Assembly: GCA_030642225.1 (NCBI GenBank)
Contig: DAOWOC010000075.1
Location: 1 to 6,158 of the forward strand
Direction of reading: 5' to 3'
DNA from: Deltaproteobacteria bacterium
Lineage (GTDB): Bacteria; Desulfobacterota; DAOWOC01
Length of the DNA stretch: 6,158 nucleotides
Position numbers and translations under genes: made by a program. Under the pieces are notes generated by a model that did no database searches, had not been told where the DNA came from, and worked only from the letters and a program-made list of their open reading frames with translations. Positions 1-6,014 of the stretch are shown here, piece after piece (within the stretch, counting starts at the first letter, position 1; the number at the start of each line of letters is the position of its first letter).

Positions 1-98
1 ACTGCAGTACAGTTCCCGCAGTTAAAACATTTTTTTGAATCTTTCACCCCGAATTTTTCCAGGTTTTTAATTAAATTCGGGTTTACCCTGACACCCAT
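1..98 (-). CDS. qmoC: QmoC, quinone-interacting membrane-bound oxidoreductase subunit C (N-terminal fragment)
   Basis: Only the first 32 codons are present; the gene runs off the left edge. The fragment starts MGVRVNPNLIKNL and reaches Cys24, Cys27 and Cys30 in the motif CFNCGNCTA. This is the opening of a CxxCxxCxxxCP [4Fe-4S] site like that of HdrC, with the fourth cysteine expected just beyond the edge. The ATG at 98-96 is preceded by AGGAG at 110-106, a 7-base spacing. In known Qmo complexes QmoC fuses an HdrC-like iron-sulfur domain to an HdrE-like heme b membrane domain and is the quinone-facing subunit; the membrane part cannot be seen here. The identity rests on the HdrC-like start plus position third after qmoA and qmoB. 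A separate HdrC-type subunit is the alternative. The 55-base gap from qmoB is longer than the qmoA-qmoB gap. Confidence 0.82.
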   Translation of the reverse strand, partial: MGVRVNPNLIKNLEKFGVKDSKKCFNCGNCTA

Positions 99-117
99 AT
101 TTATTCTCCTTTCTTAA

Positions 118-148
118 TTTATAATAGTAGTTTGCTTTTTTTTGTTAA
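118..148 (-). promoter_or_regulatory. Weak candidate internal promoter before qmoC
   Basis: In the 55-base qmoB-qmoC gap the minus strand shows TTAACA (148-143, 5 of 6 matches to TTGACA). It is followed after 16 bases by TATTAT (126-121) or after 19 bases by TATAAA (123-118). This could give qmoC an extra transcript. The gap is AT-rich and such matches arise readily by chance. Confidence 0.22.
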
Positions 149-153
149 AAAAT

Positions 154-2421
154 TTAGAACCCTTTCATGGGATTGGGTCCAAGTTCTTCAAGGGTGTCTT
201 CAAAATCTTTAATCATACCCGGGAGTTTATCAAAATCTGTTATTGATACTTCAAGTATTCTGACACGTTCAGATTCAAGTGCCAGTCTGTCTAATGTTTC
301 AGAGATTTTGGAAAGCCTGATATCTGCAAGTGCACTCCCCTGAATAAAATGACACTGATAATCATCACCGTGCTTACAACCAAGGAGCAACACCCCGTCG
401 ATGCCGGCACTCAATGAATCAGCGATCCAGATAAGATTCAGGGATCCCAGACATCTGACCGATATAACACGGATCCAGGGACTTAGCTGCAATCTGTTTA
501 TTCCAACCATGTCAAGCGCCGGATAAGCATCATTTTCACATGCAAGGATCAGAATCCTTGGTTTTTCATCAAATTCTTCAGGCACATTTATAGCTTTTAA
601 CATGTTGCCGACCAATGGCACCGAGTAATTTTTAAAAGATATAATTCTTTCAGGGCACGCCCCCATACAAATACCGCATCTGCGGCAGCGTGTAGGATTT
701 GGCAGTGGATTTGATTTTTCATCCTCATTTATGGCGCCAAACGGGCATTCTTCTGTGCAACGCTTGCATTGGGTACACCTGCTCATATCAAATTCAGGAT
801 AACTTATATCATTTGCACGCGGATGCACGCCAAGGCCTTTTTTAGACAATTCCACACATTGAATCGCCTTTAAGGCAGCGCCACCCGCATCATCAATCGC
901 CTGGTATATATCCATTGGAGCGCGTACACTTCCTGCTGCATATATACCTGTTCGTCTTGTCTCATATGGAAAACAGATAAAATGGGAATCTGGAAAACCA
1001 TATTTTAATTCAGGAAGTTCAGGACCTTGTCTATAATTCAAGTTGAGGATGTTTGAAGCAAGAATTTTTCCGCTTGCCATGTTTTCAAGAGGTGCATCTT
1101 TGGCCTGGGTGTCGGTTTTTTCAGAGTCATCTGCCTCTTTTTTGATTTTTTCAGTTTCAATTTCAATTGATGTGCTTGGAACCATGCCTGTTGCAAGAAT
1201 AACTAAGTCAAGCATGTCAAGGGTTATCTCTGTTTGTGATAGAAAATCGTTTGTATCTATTTGAACACCCCCTGAACCGTTTTCAGATATGGAATCAACA
1301 TCTCCCTTTATGAATATTACGCCTTCATTCTGCATTTCCTTGTACAAAAGTTCATAATGACCATATGCCCTTATATCTTTATAAAGGATATATACCTGTC
1401 CCTCTGGATTTAATTCTTTAAATATCTTGGCCTGTTTCAGGGATTCCACACAACATGTTGCCGAGCAATAGTTAAGATGATTTTCATCCCTTGACCCTGC
1501 ACATTGGATAAATGCTATGCATTCGGCCCTGGTATTGTCTGACGGCCTGTTGATTGCCCTTTTTTTTGCCATTGCCTCAAATTGTTCGTGAGTAATAACA
1601 TTAGGGACATTTCCATAACCGAGATGACCAAGTTTTGTCGCATCATAGGGGACAGCACCGGTAGCAAGGACTATTGCGCCGACACGCTCATCGTGAGTCT
1701 CTGTACCTTTTTGTATAGTTACATCAAACATGCATGGCGCACCTGAAATTTCTTTAATAACAGAGCCGGTATATACCTTTATATTTGAAGTCTTCTCCAG
1801 ATCTTCAACCAGTTCTTTTACACCAGGATCTGATATTTCGGTGTAATGGGGGGCTGGAGAAGGTTTTTTGTAAAGTTTCAGCGCCCATCCGCCCAGATTG
1901 TCGGCTTTTTCCACCAATACTACCGAATATCCGGCCTTTGAAGCGTCTATAGCCGCATTCATACCGGTTATCCCGCCTCCTACGACAAGGATACTTTCTG
2001 CATATTCAGCTTCAGATTTGAACGGCTCTAAGGGCAGTACCTTGTTTAATTTTGCAAGCCCCATCCTTATATAATCCTCAGCCATCATCTGAGTATCATC
2101 TTCTTCGATATTTTCCCTGTCAGCCGGAGGCTGTGACCAAACAACCTGTTCTCTTATATTTATTCTTTCAGTCGGGAGGGTAAAGTCAAAGATATCATAC
2201 ATAACCCTTGATGAACAGGCTGCGATTCCAACTTTATTTATGTTGCCTGAGTCAATATCAGCCTTTAAAATCTCCACACCTTCCGGGCTGCAAAGGCATT
2301 CATGTGTTTTACATATTGAGGGACTAAAATCCTCATTGGCAATATCAATAAGGCGGTCAGCATCAATTGCTTCTCCGATACCGCAGCCTGTACAAATATA
2401 AAGTCCTATTTTATTATCCAT
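154..2421 (-). CDS. qmoB: QmoB, HdrA-like flavoprotein with C-terminal MvhD domain (quinone-interacting oxidoreductase subunit B)
   Basis: This is a soluble electron-transfer subunit of the Qmo complex, which is thought to link the menaquinone pool to APS reductase in sulfate respiration. Residue numbers count from the ATG at 2421, giving 755 aa. An HdrA-type N-terminal domain carries CTGCG (10-14) and cysteines near 37, 42, 44 and 69. An FAD-binding motif GGGITGMNAA lies at 148-157, followed by VEKADNLGG. The HdrA signature CAGSRDENHLNYC (307-319) leads into ATCC. Two [4Fe-4S] ferredoxin motifs follow, Cys549/552/555/559 and Cys579/582/585/589. The C-terminal part (about 621-750) resembles MvhD/FlpD, with Cys628, 657, 682 and 690 placed to hold a [2Fe-2S] cluster. 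The HdrA-MvhD fusion is the hallmark of QmoB. A charged stretch at about 419-448 interrupts the second flavin half. A TTG one codon upstream (2424) is a possible start: the SD spacing is 8 bases to TTG and 11 to ATG. The gene is coupled to qmoA by a 7-base gap. Confidence 0.93.
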   Translation of the reverse strand: MDNKIGLYICTGCGIGEAIDADRLIDIANEDFSPSICKTHECLCSPEGVEILKADIDSGNINKVGIAACSSRVMYDIFDFTLPTERINIREQVVWSQPPADRENIEEDDTQMMAEDYIRMGLAKLNKVLPLEPFKSEAEYAESILVVGGGITGMNAAIDASKAGYSVVLVEKADNLGGWALKLYKKPSPAPHYTEISDPGVKELVEDLEKTSNIKVYTGSVIKEISGAPCMFDVTIQKGTETHDERVGAIVLATGAVPYDATKLGHLGYGNVPNVITHEQFEAMAKKRAINRPSDNTRAECIAFIQCAGSRDENHLNYCSATCCVESLKQAKIFKELNPEGQVYILYKDIRAYGHYELLYKEMQNEGVIFIKGDVDSISENGSGGVQIDTNDFLSQTEITLDMLDLVILATGMVPSTSIEIETEKIKKEADDSEKTDTQAKDAPLENMASGKILASNILNLNYRQGPELPELKYGFPDSHFICFPYETRRTGIYAAGSVRAPMDIYQAIDDAGGAALKAIQCVELSKKGLGVHPRANDISYPEFDMSRCTQCKRCTEECPFGAINEDEKSNPLPNPTRCRRCGICMGACPERIISFKNYSVPLVGNMLKAINVPEEFDEKPRILILACENDAYPALDMVGINRLQLSPWIRVISVRCLGSLNLIWIADSLSAGIDGVLLLGCKHGDDYQCHFIQGSALADIRLSKISETLDRLALESERVRILEVSITDFDKLPGMIKDFEDTLEELGPNPMKGF

Positions 2422-2428
2422 CAAATAA

Positions 2429-3697
2429 TTATCTCCTTGCCGTTGATTGTATTGCCTTCATAGCTGCATTAGTGGCATCTTGAACCGAAACAGCTACATC
2501 TGCCGGCTTTTTTATACATCCTGCGCCATATATCCCTGTTTTTAGCGGATCATTAATAATAAAACCATTTTCATCATACTGGATTTCCGCCGGAATTTTA
2601 TCAATTGCAGTATTTGGCACCATTCCGGTCGCCAGGACGACGAGATCAACTTTTTTATTTATTATTCTCTGGGTTTCCTGATCTTCCACCCTTAAGGTAA
2701 GTTCTTTAGTCGCTTTATCTTCCTCAATTTTAGCAACCTTACCTTTTATAAAGCTTATTTTATCATCCTGTTTGACCTTATTATAAAAATCTTCAAACCT
2801 GCCTAATGCGCGGATATCAATGTAGAATATTGATATTTCCGCATTAGGATACTGTTCCCTTACATACATTGCATGTTTAAGTGTCGCAAGACAACATATC
2901 CTTGAACAATATGGCAGATGGTTCTCATCACGTGATCCGGCGCATTGCACAAAGGCAACAGAATTAACAATGCCGCCGTCAGACGGTTTTATGATTTTAC
3001 CCTTGGTGTGACCTGAGCTGGATGCAAATCTTTCAAATTGTATGTTAGTCAGGACATTTTTATAGGAACCCGCCCCGTAAAACATGATTTTAGAGGCATC
3101 GTAAGGAGACCAGCCGGTTGCCCAGATAACAGCGCCGACATTTATTGATATCTCTTTTTCCTTCATATCAAGTTCAATGGCCTTATATTTACAGGCTTTT
3201 TCAACCTCTTTGGCATTCTCTGTGTTGATAAGTGAAGGGTCTATAATATACCTTAACGGGAATGCAAAAGCGTGAGGCAGATACGCTGCCTTGACTTTAT
3301 CTAATCCAAAGTTGAATTTATTGTCAATTTCAACAGTGCAGGCATTTGAACATTCACCGCATGCGGTGCAGCGTTCATTAACATAACGCGGCATGACCTT
3401 TATACTGACATTGTAATCGCCTTCTTTCCCGTCAATTTTAACAATTTGAGCCATAGTAAGAATGTGAATACGCGGGTTTGTCTTAATCCTTCTATAGTTG
3501 ATTTCAAGCCCGCAATCAGGTGAACATAACTTTGGAAAATATTGATTCATTTGAGCAACACGACCGCCCAGGAAGGCCTCTTTTTCTACAATATAAACCT
3601 CTCTACCAACCTCCGCAGCTTCAATCGCAGCAGTAAGCCCGCTCATGCCAGCGCCTACCACTAAAATAGCCTGTTGAGCTGCCTTTTGATTTGGCAT
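2429..3697 (-). CDS. qmoA: QmoA, HdrA-like flavoprotein (quinone-interacting oxidoreductase subunit A)
   Basis: This is a soluble HdrA-related FAD subunit of the Qmo complex, acting on the cytoplasmic side with QmoB and QmoC. Numbering runs from the ATG at 3697 (422 aa). The N-terminus has the Rossmann motif GAGMSG (15-20) and VEKEAFLGGR. CSPDCG follows at about 58-63. A ferredoxin-like CTACGECSNAC (Cys110/113/116/120) lacks the usual proline after the last cysteine. The HdrA signature CAGSRDENHLPYC starts at Cys252 and runs into SRICC. The second flavin half, GIYGAGCIKKPADV, is near the C-terminus. Unlike QmoB it has no C-terminal double ferredoxin and no MvhD domain, which separates QmoA from QmoB and from full HdrA. 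An in-frame ATG at 3706 directly abuts the Shine-Dalgarno sequence, so the second ATG, 9 bases from AAAGGAGG, is preferred. It is the first gene of the minus-strand operon. aprBA is not directly upstream. Confidence 0.92.
   Translation of the reverse strand: MPNQKAAQQAILVVGAGMSGLTAAIEAAEVGREVYIVEKEAFLGGRVAQMNQYFPKLCSPDCGLEINYRRIKTNPRIHILTMAQIVKIDGKEGDYNVSIKVMPRYVNERCTACGECSNACTVEIDNKFNFGLDKVKAAYLPHAFAFPLRYIIDPSLINTENAKEVEKACKYKAIELDMKEKEISINVGAVIWATGWSPYDASKIMFYGAGSYKNVLTNIQFERFASSSGHTKGKIIKPSDGGIVNSVAFVQCAGSRDENHLPYCSRICCLATLKHAMYVREQYPNAEISIFYIDIRALGRFEDFYNKVKQDDKISFIKGKVAKIEEDKATKELTLRVEDQETQRIINKKVDLVVLATGMVPNTAIDKIPAEIQYDENGFIINDPLKTGIYGAGCIKKPADVAVSVQDATNAAMKAIQSTARR
2433..2438 (-). promoter_or_regulatory. 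qmoB ribosome binding site inside the end of qmoA
   Basis: AAGGAG on the minus strand lies within the last sense codons of qmoA (GCA AGG AGA TAA, giving Ala-Arg-Arg-stop). It precedes the qmoB TTG (2424) by 8 bases and the ATG (2421) by 11 bases. The overlap implies that ribosomes finishing qmoA sit on the qmoB initiation region, so translational coupling is likely. Confidence 0.75.
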
Positions 3698-3706
3698 ACT
3701 AATCAT

Positions 3707-3714
3707 CCTCCTTT
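3707..3714 (-). promoter_or_regulatory. Shine-Dalgarno sequence deciding the qmoA start
   Basis: AAAGGAGG on the minus strand is a near-perfect anti-16S match. It touches the first in-frame ATG (3706-3704) with no spacer, which would not allow normal initiation. It stands 9 bases from the second in-frame ATG (3697-3695), a normal spacing. This is why qmoA is annotated three codons shorter than the longest open frame. Confidence 0.8.
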
Positions 3715-3795
3715 ATCTGAAATAATATTTCTGAATATTTTTTTTATTGTTAAATTAGTATACAATTATCTATTAAACAAATATAAAATGATTTT

Positions 3796-3824
3796 ATCTT
3801 TGTAATAAAAAGCACAATCTTTGT
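3796..3824 (-). repeat. Two direct copies of ACAAAGAT, 21 bp apart, in the qmo promoter
   Basis: ACAAAGAT occurs on the minus strand at 3824-3817 and again at 3803-3796, an exact offset of 21 bp, or about two turns of B-DNA. The first copy overlaps the end of the candidate -35 and the second overlaps the candidate -10. Same-face spacing is what a protein binding direct repeats would need. AT-rich sequence makes short repeats likelier by chance, so functional status is open. Confidence 0.4.
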
Positions 3825-3827
3825 CAA
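3799..3827 (-). promoter_or_regulatory. Candidate sigma70-type promoter of qmoABC
   Basis: On the minus strand a perfect -35 hexamer TTGACA (3827-3822) is followed by a 17-base spacer and a -10 candidate TACAAA (3804-3799, 4 of 6 matches to TATAAT). Initiation would fall near 3792, giving a leader of roughly 95 bases before qmoA. The -35 is convincing. The -10 is weak, and in so AT-rich a region chance matches are common. The weak -10 and the overlapping palindrome suggest a regulated promoter. Confidence 0.45.
3800..3817. promoter_or_regulatory. Rex/HcpR-like (CRP/FNR-type) operator candidate in the qmo promoter
   Basis: On the minus strand the site reads TTGTGC-N6-TTACAA. It has the 18-bp geometry of the TTGTGA-N6-TCACAA class and matches 10 of its 12 half-site bases. 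That geometry is shared by the CRP/FNR-family regulator HcpR and by the redox repressor Rex (TTGTGAA-N4-TTCACAA, 10 of 14 here). Both have been linked to sulfate-respiration genes in Desulfovibrio. The site fills the spacer between the candidate -35 and -10 and overlaps the -10, a position expected to repress. The inner half-site bases are imperfect, so the regulator cannot be told from sequence alone. Confidence 0.4.
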
Positions 3828-3908
3828 TCTATAAAAAGATGCTGATTTATTTAATAGTTTAATTTTAAAAAAAAATAAGTATAGATATATTTGAAAATAA
3901 TTTTTAGA

Positions 3909-3914
3909 TATAAT
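3909..3914 (+). promoter_or_regulatory. Candidate -10 box for the DUF4301 gene
   Basis: A perfect TATAAT lies 43 bases before the start codon at 3958. No good -35 lies 16-18 bases upstream; TTGAAA at 3891-3896 is only 12 bases away, too close. In an 87% AT region a TATAAT by chance is plausible, so confidence is low. Confidence 0.28.
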
Positions 3915-3957
3915 AATTTTTTGTATTTGAAAAATATTAATTTAATCAGGAATAAAA

Positions 3958-5535
3958 ATGTTCGGTTTTGAGTTAAGCAAGGATGATAAAAAACAGATTA
4001 AGGCGCTTGGGCTTTCAGAAAAATTACTTGCCAGACAGTTGGAGATGTTTGTAAAAGGAACGTCTTATCTTAAATTAGACCGTCCTGCCACTATCAATGA
4101 TGGGATTAAATCCATAAGACAGGGCGAGGCTGTTAAGCTGGTTGATTTTTATAATCAGACAGCCCCAGGGAAAAACATCATAAAATTTATTCCGGCTTCA
4201 GGTGCTGCAAGCAGGATGTTTAAAGCGCTGATTAGTTTTTATAATAAAAAAATTAAAGGCTCAACTGATTTAAATGTATTTGGAGATAATAGTGAAAGTG
4301 AAGACTTGCTTAAGTTTTTTGATTCAATTCGTGAATTTGCATTTTATGAAGAGCTTAAATCAATTATGGCAAATGATGGTTTTGATTTGGATGAATTTGA
4401 AAAAAATAAAAGAGTTAAGGAAATCACAGGTTATCTTCTTACAAAAAGTGGTCTGAATTATGCTTCTATGCCTAAGGGCCTGATTAAATTTCATAAATAT
4501 CCTGATAAAAGCAGGACAGCCCTTGAGGAACACCTTGTAGAGGCCGTTGGGTATGTAAAAGACATGCATCAAAAAAGCAGGCTTCATTTTACTGTATCCT
4601 TTGAGCATAAAGAAAAATTTGAATTTTTTTTAAAAAAAGTGCAACCTGAATATGAAAAGACCCTTGGTGTGAAATTTGATGTTAATTTTTCAGTACAAAA
4701 GAGATCAACCGATACCATAGCTGTTGACATGAATAACAATCCATTCAGGCTTGATAACGGCACCATTTTTTTCAGACCAGGGGGGCATGGCGCACTTATA
4801 GAAAACCTTAATAACCTGAATGCTGAAATAATTTTTATAAAGAATATCGATAATGTTGTTTATGACAGATTTAAAGAGGAGATATTTTACTGGAAGCGGG
4901 TTATGGGCGGCTGCCTGTTAAAATTACAGCAGGAAATTTTTTCATTTATTAAAAGATTGACAAGGTATCCAAACGATGAAATCTTATTGCAAAAGGCCTT
5001 TGATTTTGCAAAAGCTCAACTTTGTATAATTCCAAAAGAGGATTTAAAATTTGCTCCAATAAACAAGAGATATGATTTTATTTTAAACAAGTTGGATCGG
5101 CCGGTCAGGGTGTGCGGAATGGTTAAGAATCTTGGGGAGCCTGGGGGGGGGCCGTTTTGGGTTGAAAACAGTGACAATGAGCTTTCATTGCAGATCGTTG
5201 AAAAAGTTCAGGTCAATCCATTGAACAGCGAACAACAGGGAATCATTACCGCATCAACTCATTTTAATCCGGTTGATATTGTTTGCTCTGTCCTTGATTA
5301 CAAGGGAAAATCTTATGATTTAAAAAAGTTTGTTGACAATAGTGCAATCTTTATTTCACAAAAATCACAAAACGGTATGAGTTTAAAAGCCCTTGAGTTA
5401 CCTGGTCTATGGAATGGGGCCATGTCCGACTGGAATACGGTTTTTATTGAATTACCCATTATTACATTTAGTCCTGTAAAAACAGTTAATGATCTGCTTC
5501 GACAGGAACACAAGGCAGCGGTTTTAATTAGTTAA
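3958..5535 (+). CDS. DUF4301 family protein, possible nucleotidyltransferase-like fold
   Basis: This protein of 525 aa belongs to the uncharacterised DUF4301 family, recognised from its conserved motifs; no function has been established that I know of. An N-terminal helical part (1-70, LSKDDKKQIKALGLSEKLL) precedes FIPASGAASRMFKAL (77-91). That motif resembles the glycine-rich LxxGxGtRM loop of sugar-nucleotide pyrophosphorylases. Later come RPGGHGALIENLNNL (273-287) and IFIKNIDNVV (292-301), which resemble the product-loop and IDN/VDN motifs of UDP-sugar pyrophosphorylases. The family-specific GEPGGGPFWV lies at 393-402. A nucleotidyl- or sugar-phosphate-related activity is an inference only. 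There is no signal peptide or membrane segment, so it is probably cytoplasmic. The ATG at 3958 has AGGA 6 bases upstream. It probably forms an operon with the acetyltransferase 29 bases downstream. A G9 run at 5143-5151 lies in its coding sequence. Sampled rows are about 33% GC, against about 43% for qmoAB. Confidence 0.8.
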   Translation: MFGFELSKDDKKQIKALGLSEKLLARQLEMFVKGTSYLKLDRPATINDGIKSIRQGEAVKLVDFYNQTAPGKNIIKFIPASGAASRMFKALISFYNKKIKGSTDLNVFGDNSESEDLLKFFDSIREFAFYEELKSIMANDGFDLDEFEKNKRVKEITGYLLTKSGLNYASMPKGLIKFHKYPDKSRTALEEHLVEAVGYVKDMHQKSRLHFTVSFEHKEKFEFFLKKVQPEYEKTLGVKFDVNFSVQKRSTDTIAVDMNNNPFRLDNGTIFFRPGGHGALIENLNNLNAEIIFIKNIDNVVYDRFKEEIFYWKRVMGGCLLKLQQEIFSFIKRLTRYPNDEILLQKAFDFAKAQLCIIPKEDLKFAPINKRYDFILNKLDRPVRVCGMVKNLGEPGGGPFWVENSDNELSLQIVEKVQVNPLNSEQQGIITASTHFNPVDIVCSVLDYKGKSYDLKKFVDNSAIFISQKSQNGMSLKALELPGLWNGAMSDWNTVFIELPIITFSPVKTVNDLLRQEHKAAVLIS

Positions 5536-5564
5536 CAGTTAAAAAAAATTAATAAAGGTTTCTG

Positions 5565-6014
5565 ATGATACGAAAGGCTAAAATTTCAGATATAAAGACG
5601 ATCCAAAAAATGCTTGCAAAACAGGCAAAAAAAGGCGATCTGCTCCCAAGGTCTTTAAGCGAACTGTATGATTTTATAAGGGATATTTTTGTAAATGAAG
5701 AGGATGGTATTATTACCGGCACATGCAGTTTGCATATTTGCTGGGAGGATATAGCTGAAATACGCTCTCTTGTAGTAGGTGGAAAATATCGACATAAGGG
5801 GATTGGCAGTGAACTTGTAAGGGCATGTATTGCTGAGGCCTTAACACTTGGAATTTATAAAATTTTTGTGCTTACCTATGTTGAAATTTTTTTTTCCGCT
5901 TACGGTTTTATGGAAATAGATAAGGCGCTCCTGCCCCAGAAAATATGGAGTGATTGCTTAAAGTGTGTAAAATTTCCGGATTGTGATGAGATTGCAATGC
6001 TCCTTGAATTATAG
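5565..6014 (+). CDS. GNAT family N-acetyltransferase, short ArgA-like (COG1246 type)
   Basis: This 149-aa protein is a single GNAT domain that should transfer an acetyl group from acetyl-CoA to an amine. The acetyl-CoA pyrophosphate loop is RHKGIG (76-81) after the strand EIRSLVV, followed by the helix SELVRACIAEA. An N-terminal IRKAKISDIKTI and LLPRSLSELYDFI (26-38) match the short, kinase-less N-acetylglutamate synthase-like group, as does the C-terminal WSDCLKCVKFPDCDEIAM. That would place it at the first step of arginine synthesis, but the substrate is not proven, so no symbol is given. Cys131, Cys134 and Cys140 form a C-x2-C-x5-C cluster typical of this group as I recall it. The ATG at 5565 has AAAGG at 5554-5558, 6 bases away. 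The gene follows the DUF4301 gene on the same strand. Its last nine sense codons form one arm of a long hairpin and its TAG lies in the loop. Confidence 0.82.
   Translation: MIRKAKISDIKTIQKMLAKQAKKGDLLPRSLSELYDFIRDIFVNEEDGIITGTCSLHICWEDIAEIRSLVVGGKYRHKGIGSELVRACIAEALTLGIYKIFVLTYVEIFFSAYGFMEIDKALLPQKIWSDCLKCVKFPDCDEIAMLLEL

Larger units (their letters stand above)
3721..3957. other. AT-rich divergent intergenic region
   Basis: This region separates the divergent qmoA and DUF4301 genes. By hand count 31 of 237 bases are G or C, about 13%. The minus strand holds the candidate qmo promoter and operator; the plus strand holds a TATAAT box. I found no convincing coding frame, RNA gene or attachment site. 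Such extreme AT content could also bind nucleoid proteins or bend the DNA, which is inference. Confidence 0.7.

Noticed and set aside
1043..1264. Open frame of 73 codons on the plus strand opposite qmoB
   Set aside because: It lies wholly within qmoB on the other strand, and its product resembles no family I know. QmoB is unambiguous here.
1560..1567. A8 run in qmoB (minus strand) as a programmed frameshift site
   Set aside because: The frame continues through all expected domains, and there is no alternative product of interest or stimulatory structure seen nearby.
154..3697. Archaeal-type heterodisulfide reductase (hdrA genes)
   Set aside because: One short HdrA-like protein, an HdrA-MvhD fusion and an HdrC-like start, in that order, is the Qmo arrangement. 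No HdrB is seen.
3891..3914. TTGAAA and TATAAT as a full promoter for the DUF4301 gene
   Set aside because: The spacing is only 12 bases, too short for a sigma70 promoter, so only the -10 box is kept as a weak candidate.
4274..4766. Short open frames overlapping the DUF4301 gene (plus strand 4274-4456; minus strand 4360-4608 and 4584-4766)
   Set aside because: They are shadows of an intact, family-conserved coding frame and have no recognisable product.
5313..5513. Open frame of 66 codons on the minus strand opposite the end of the DUF4301 gene
   Set aside because: It is antisense to conserved coding sequence, with no recognisable product.
5887..5895. T9 run in the acetyltransferase gene as a frameshift or phase-variation site
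   Set aside because: The frame is intact through the conserved C-terminus, and T/A runs are common in this AT-rich gene, so it gives no specific signal.
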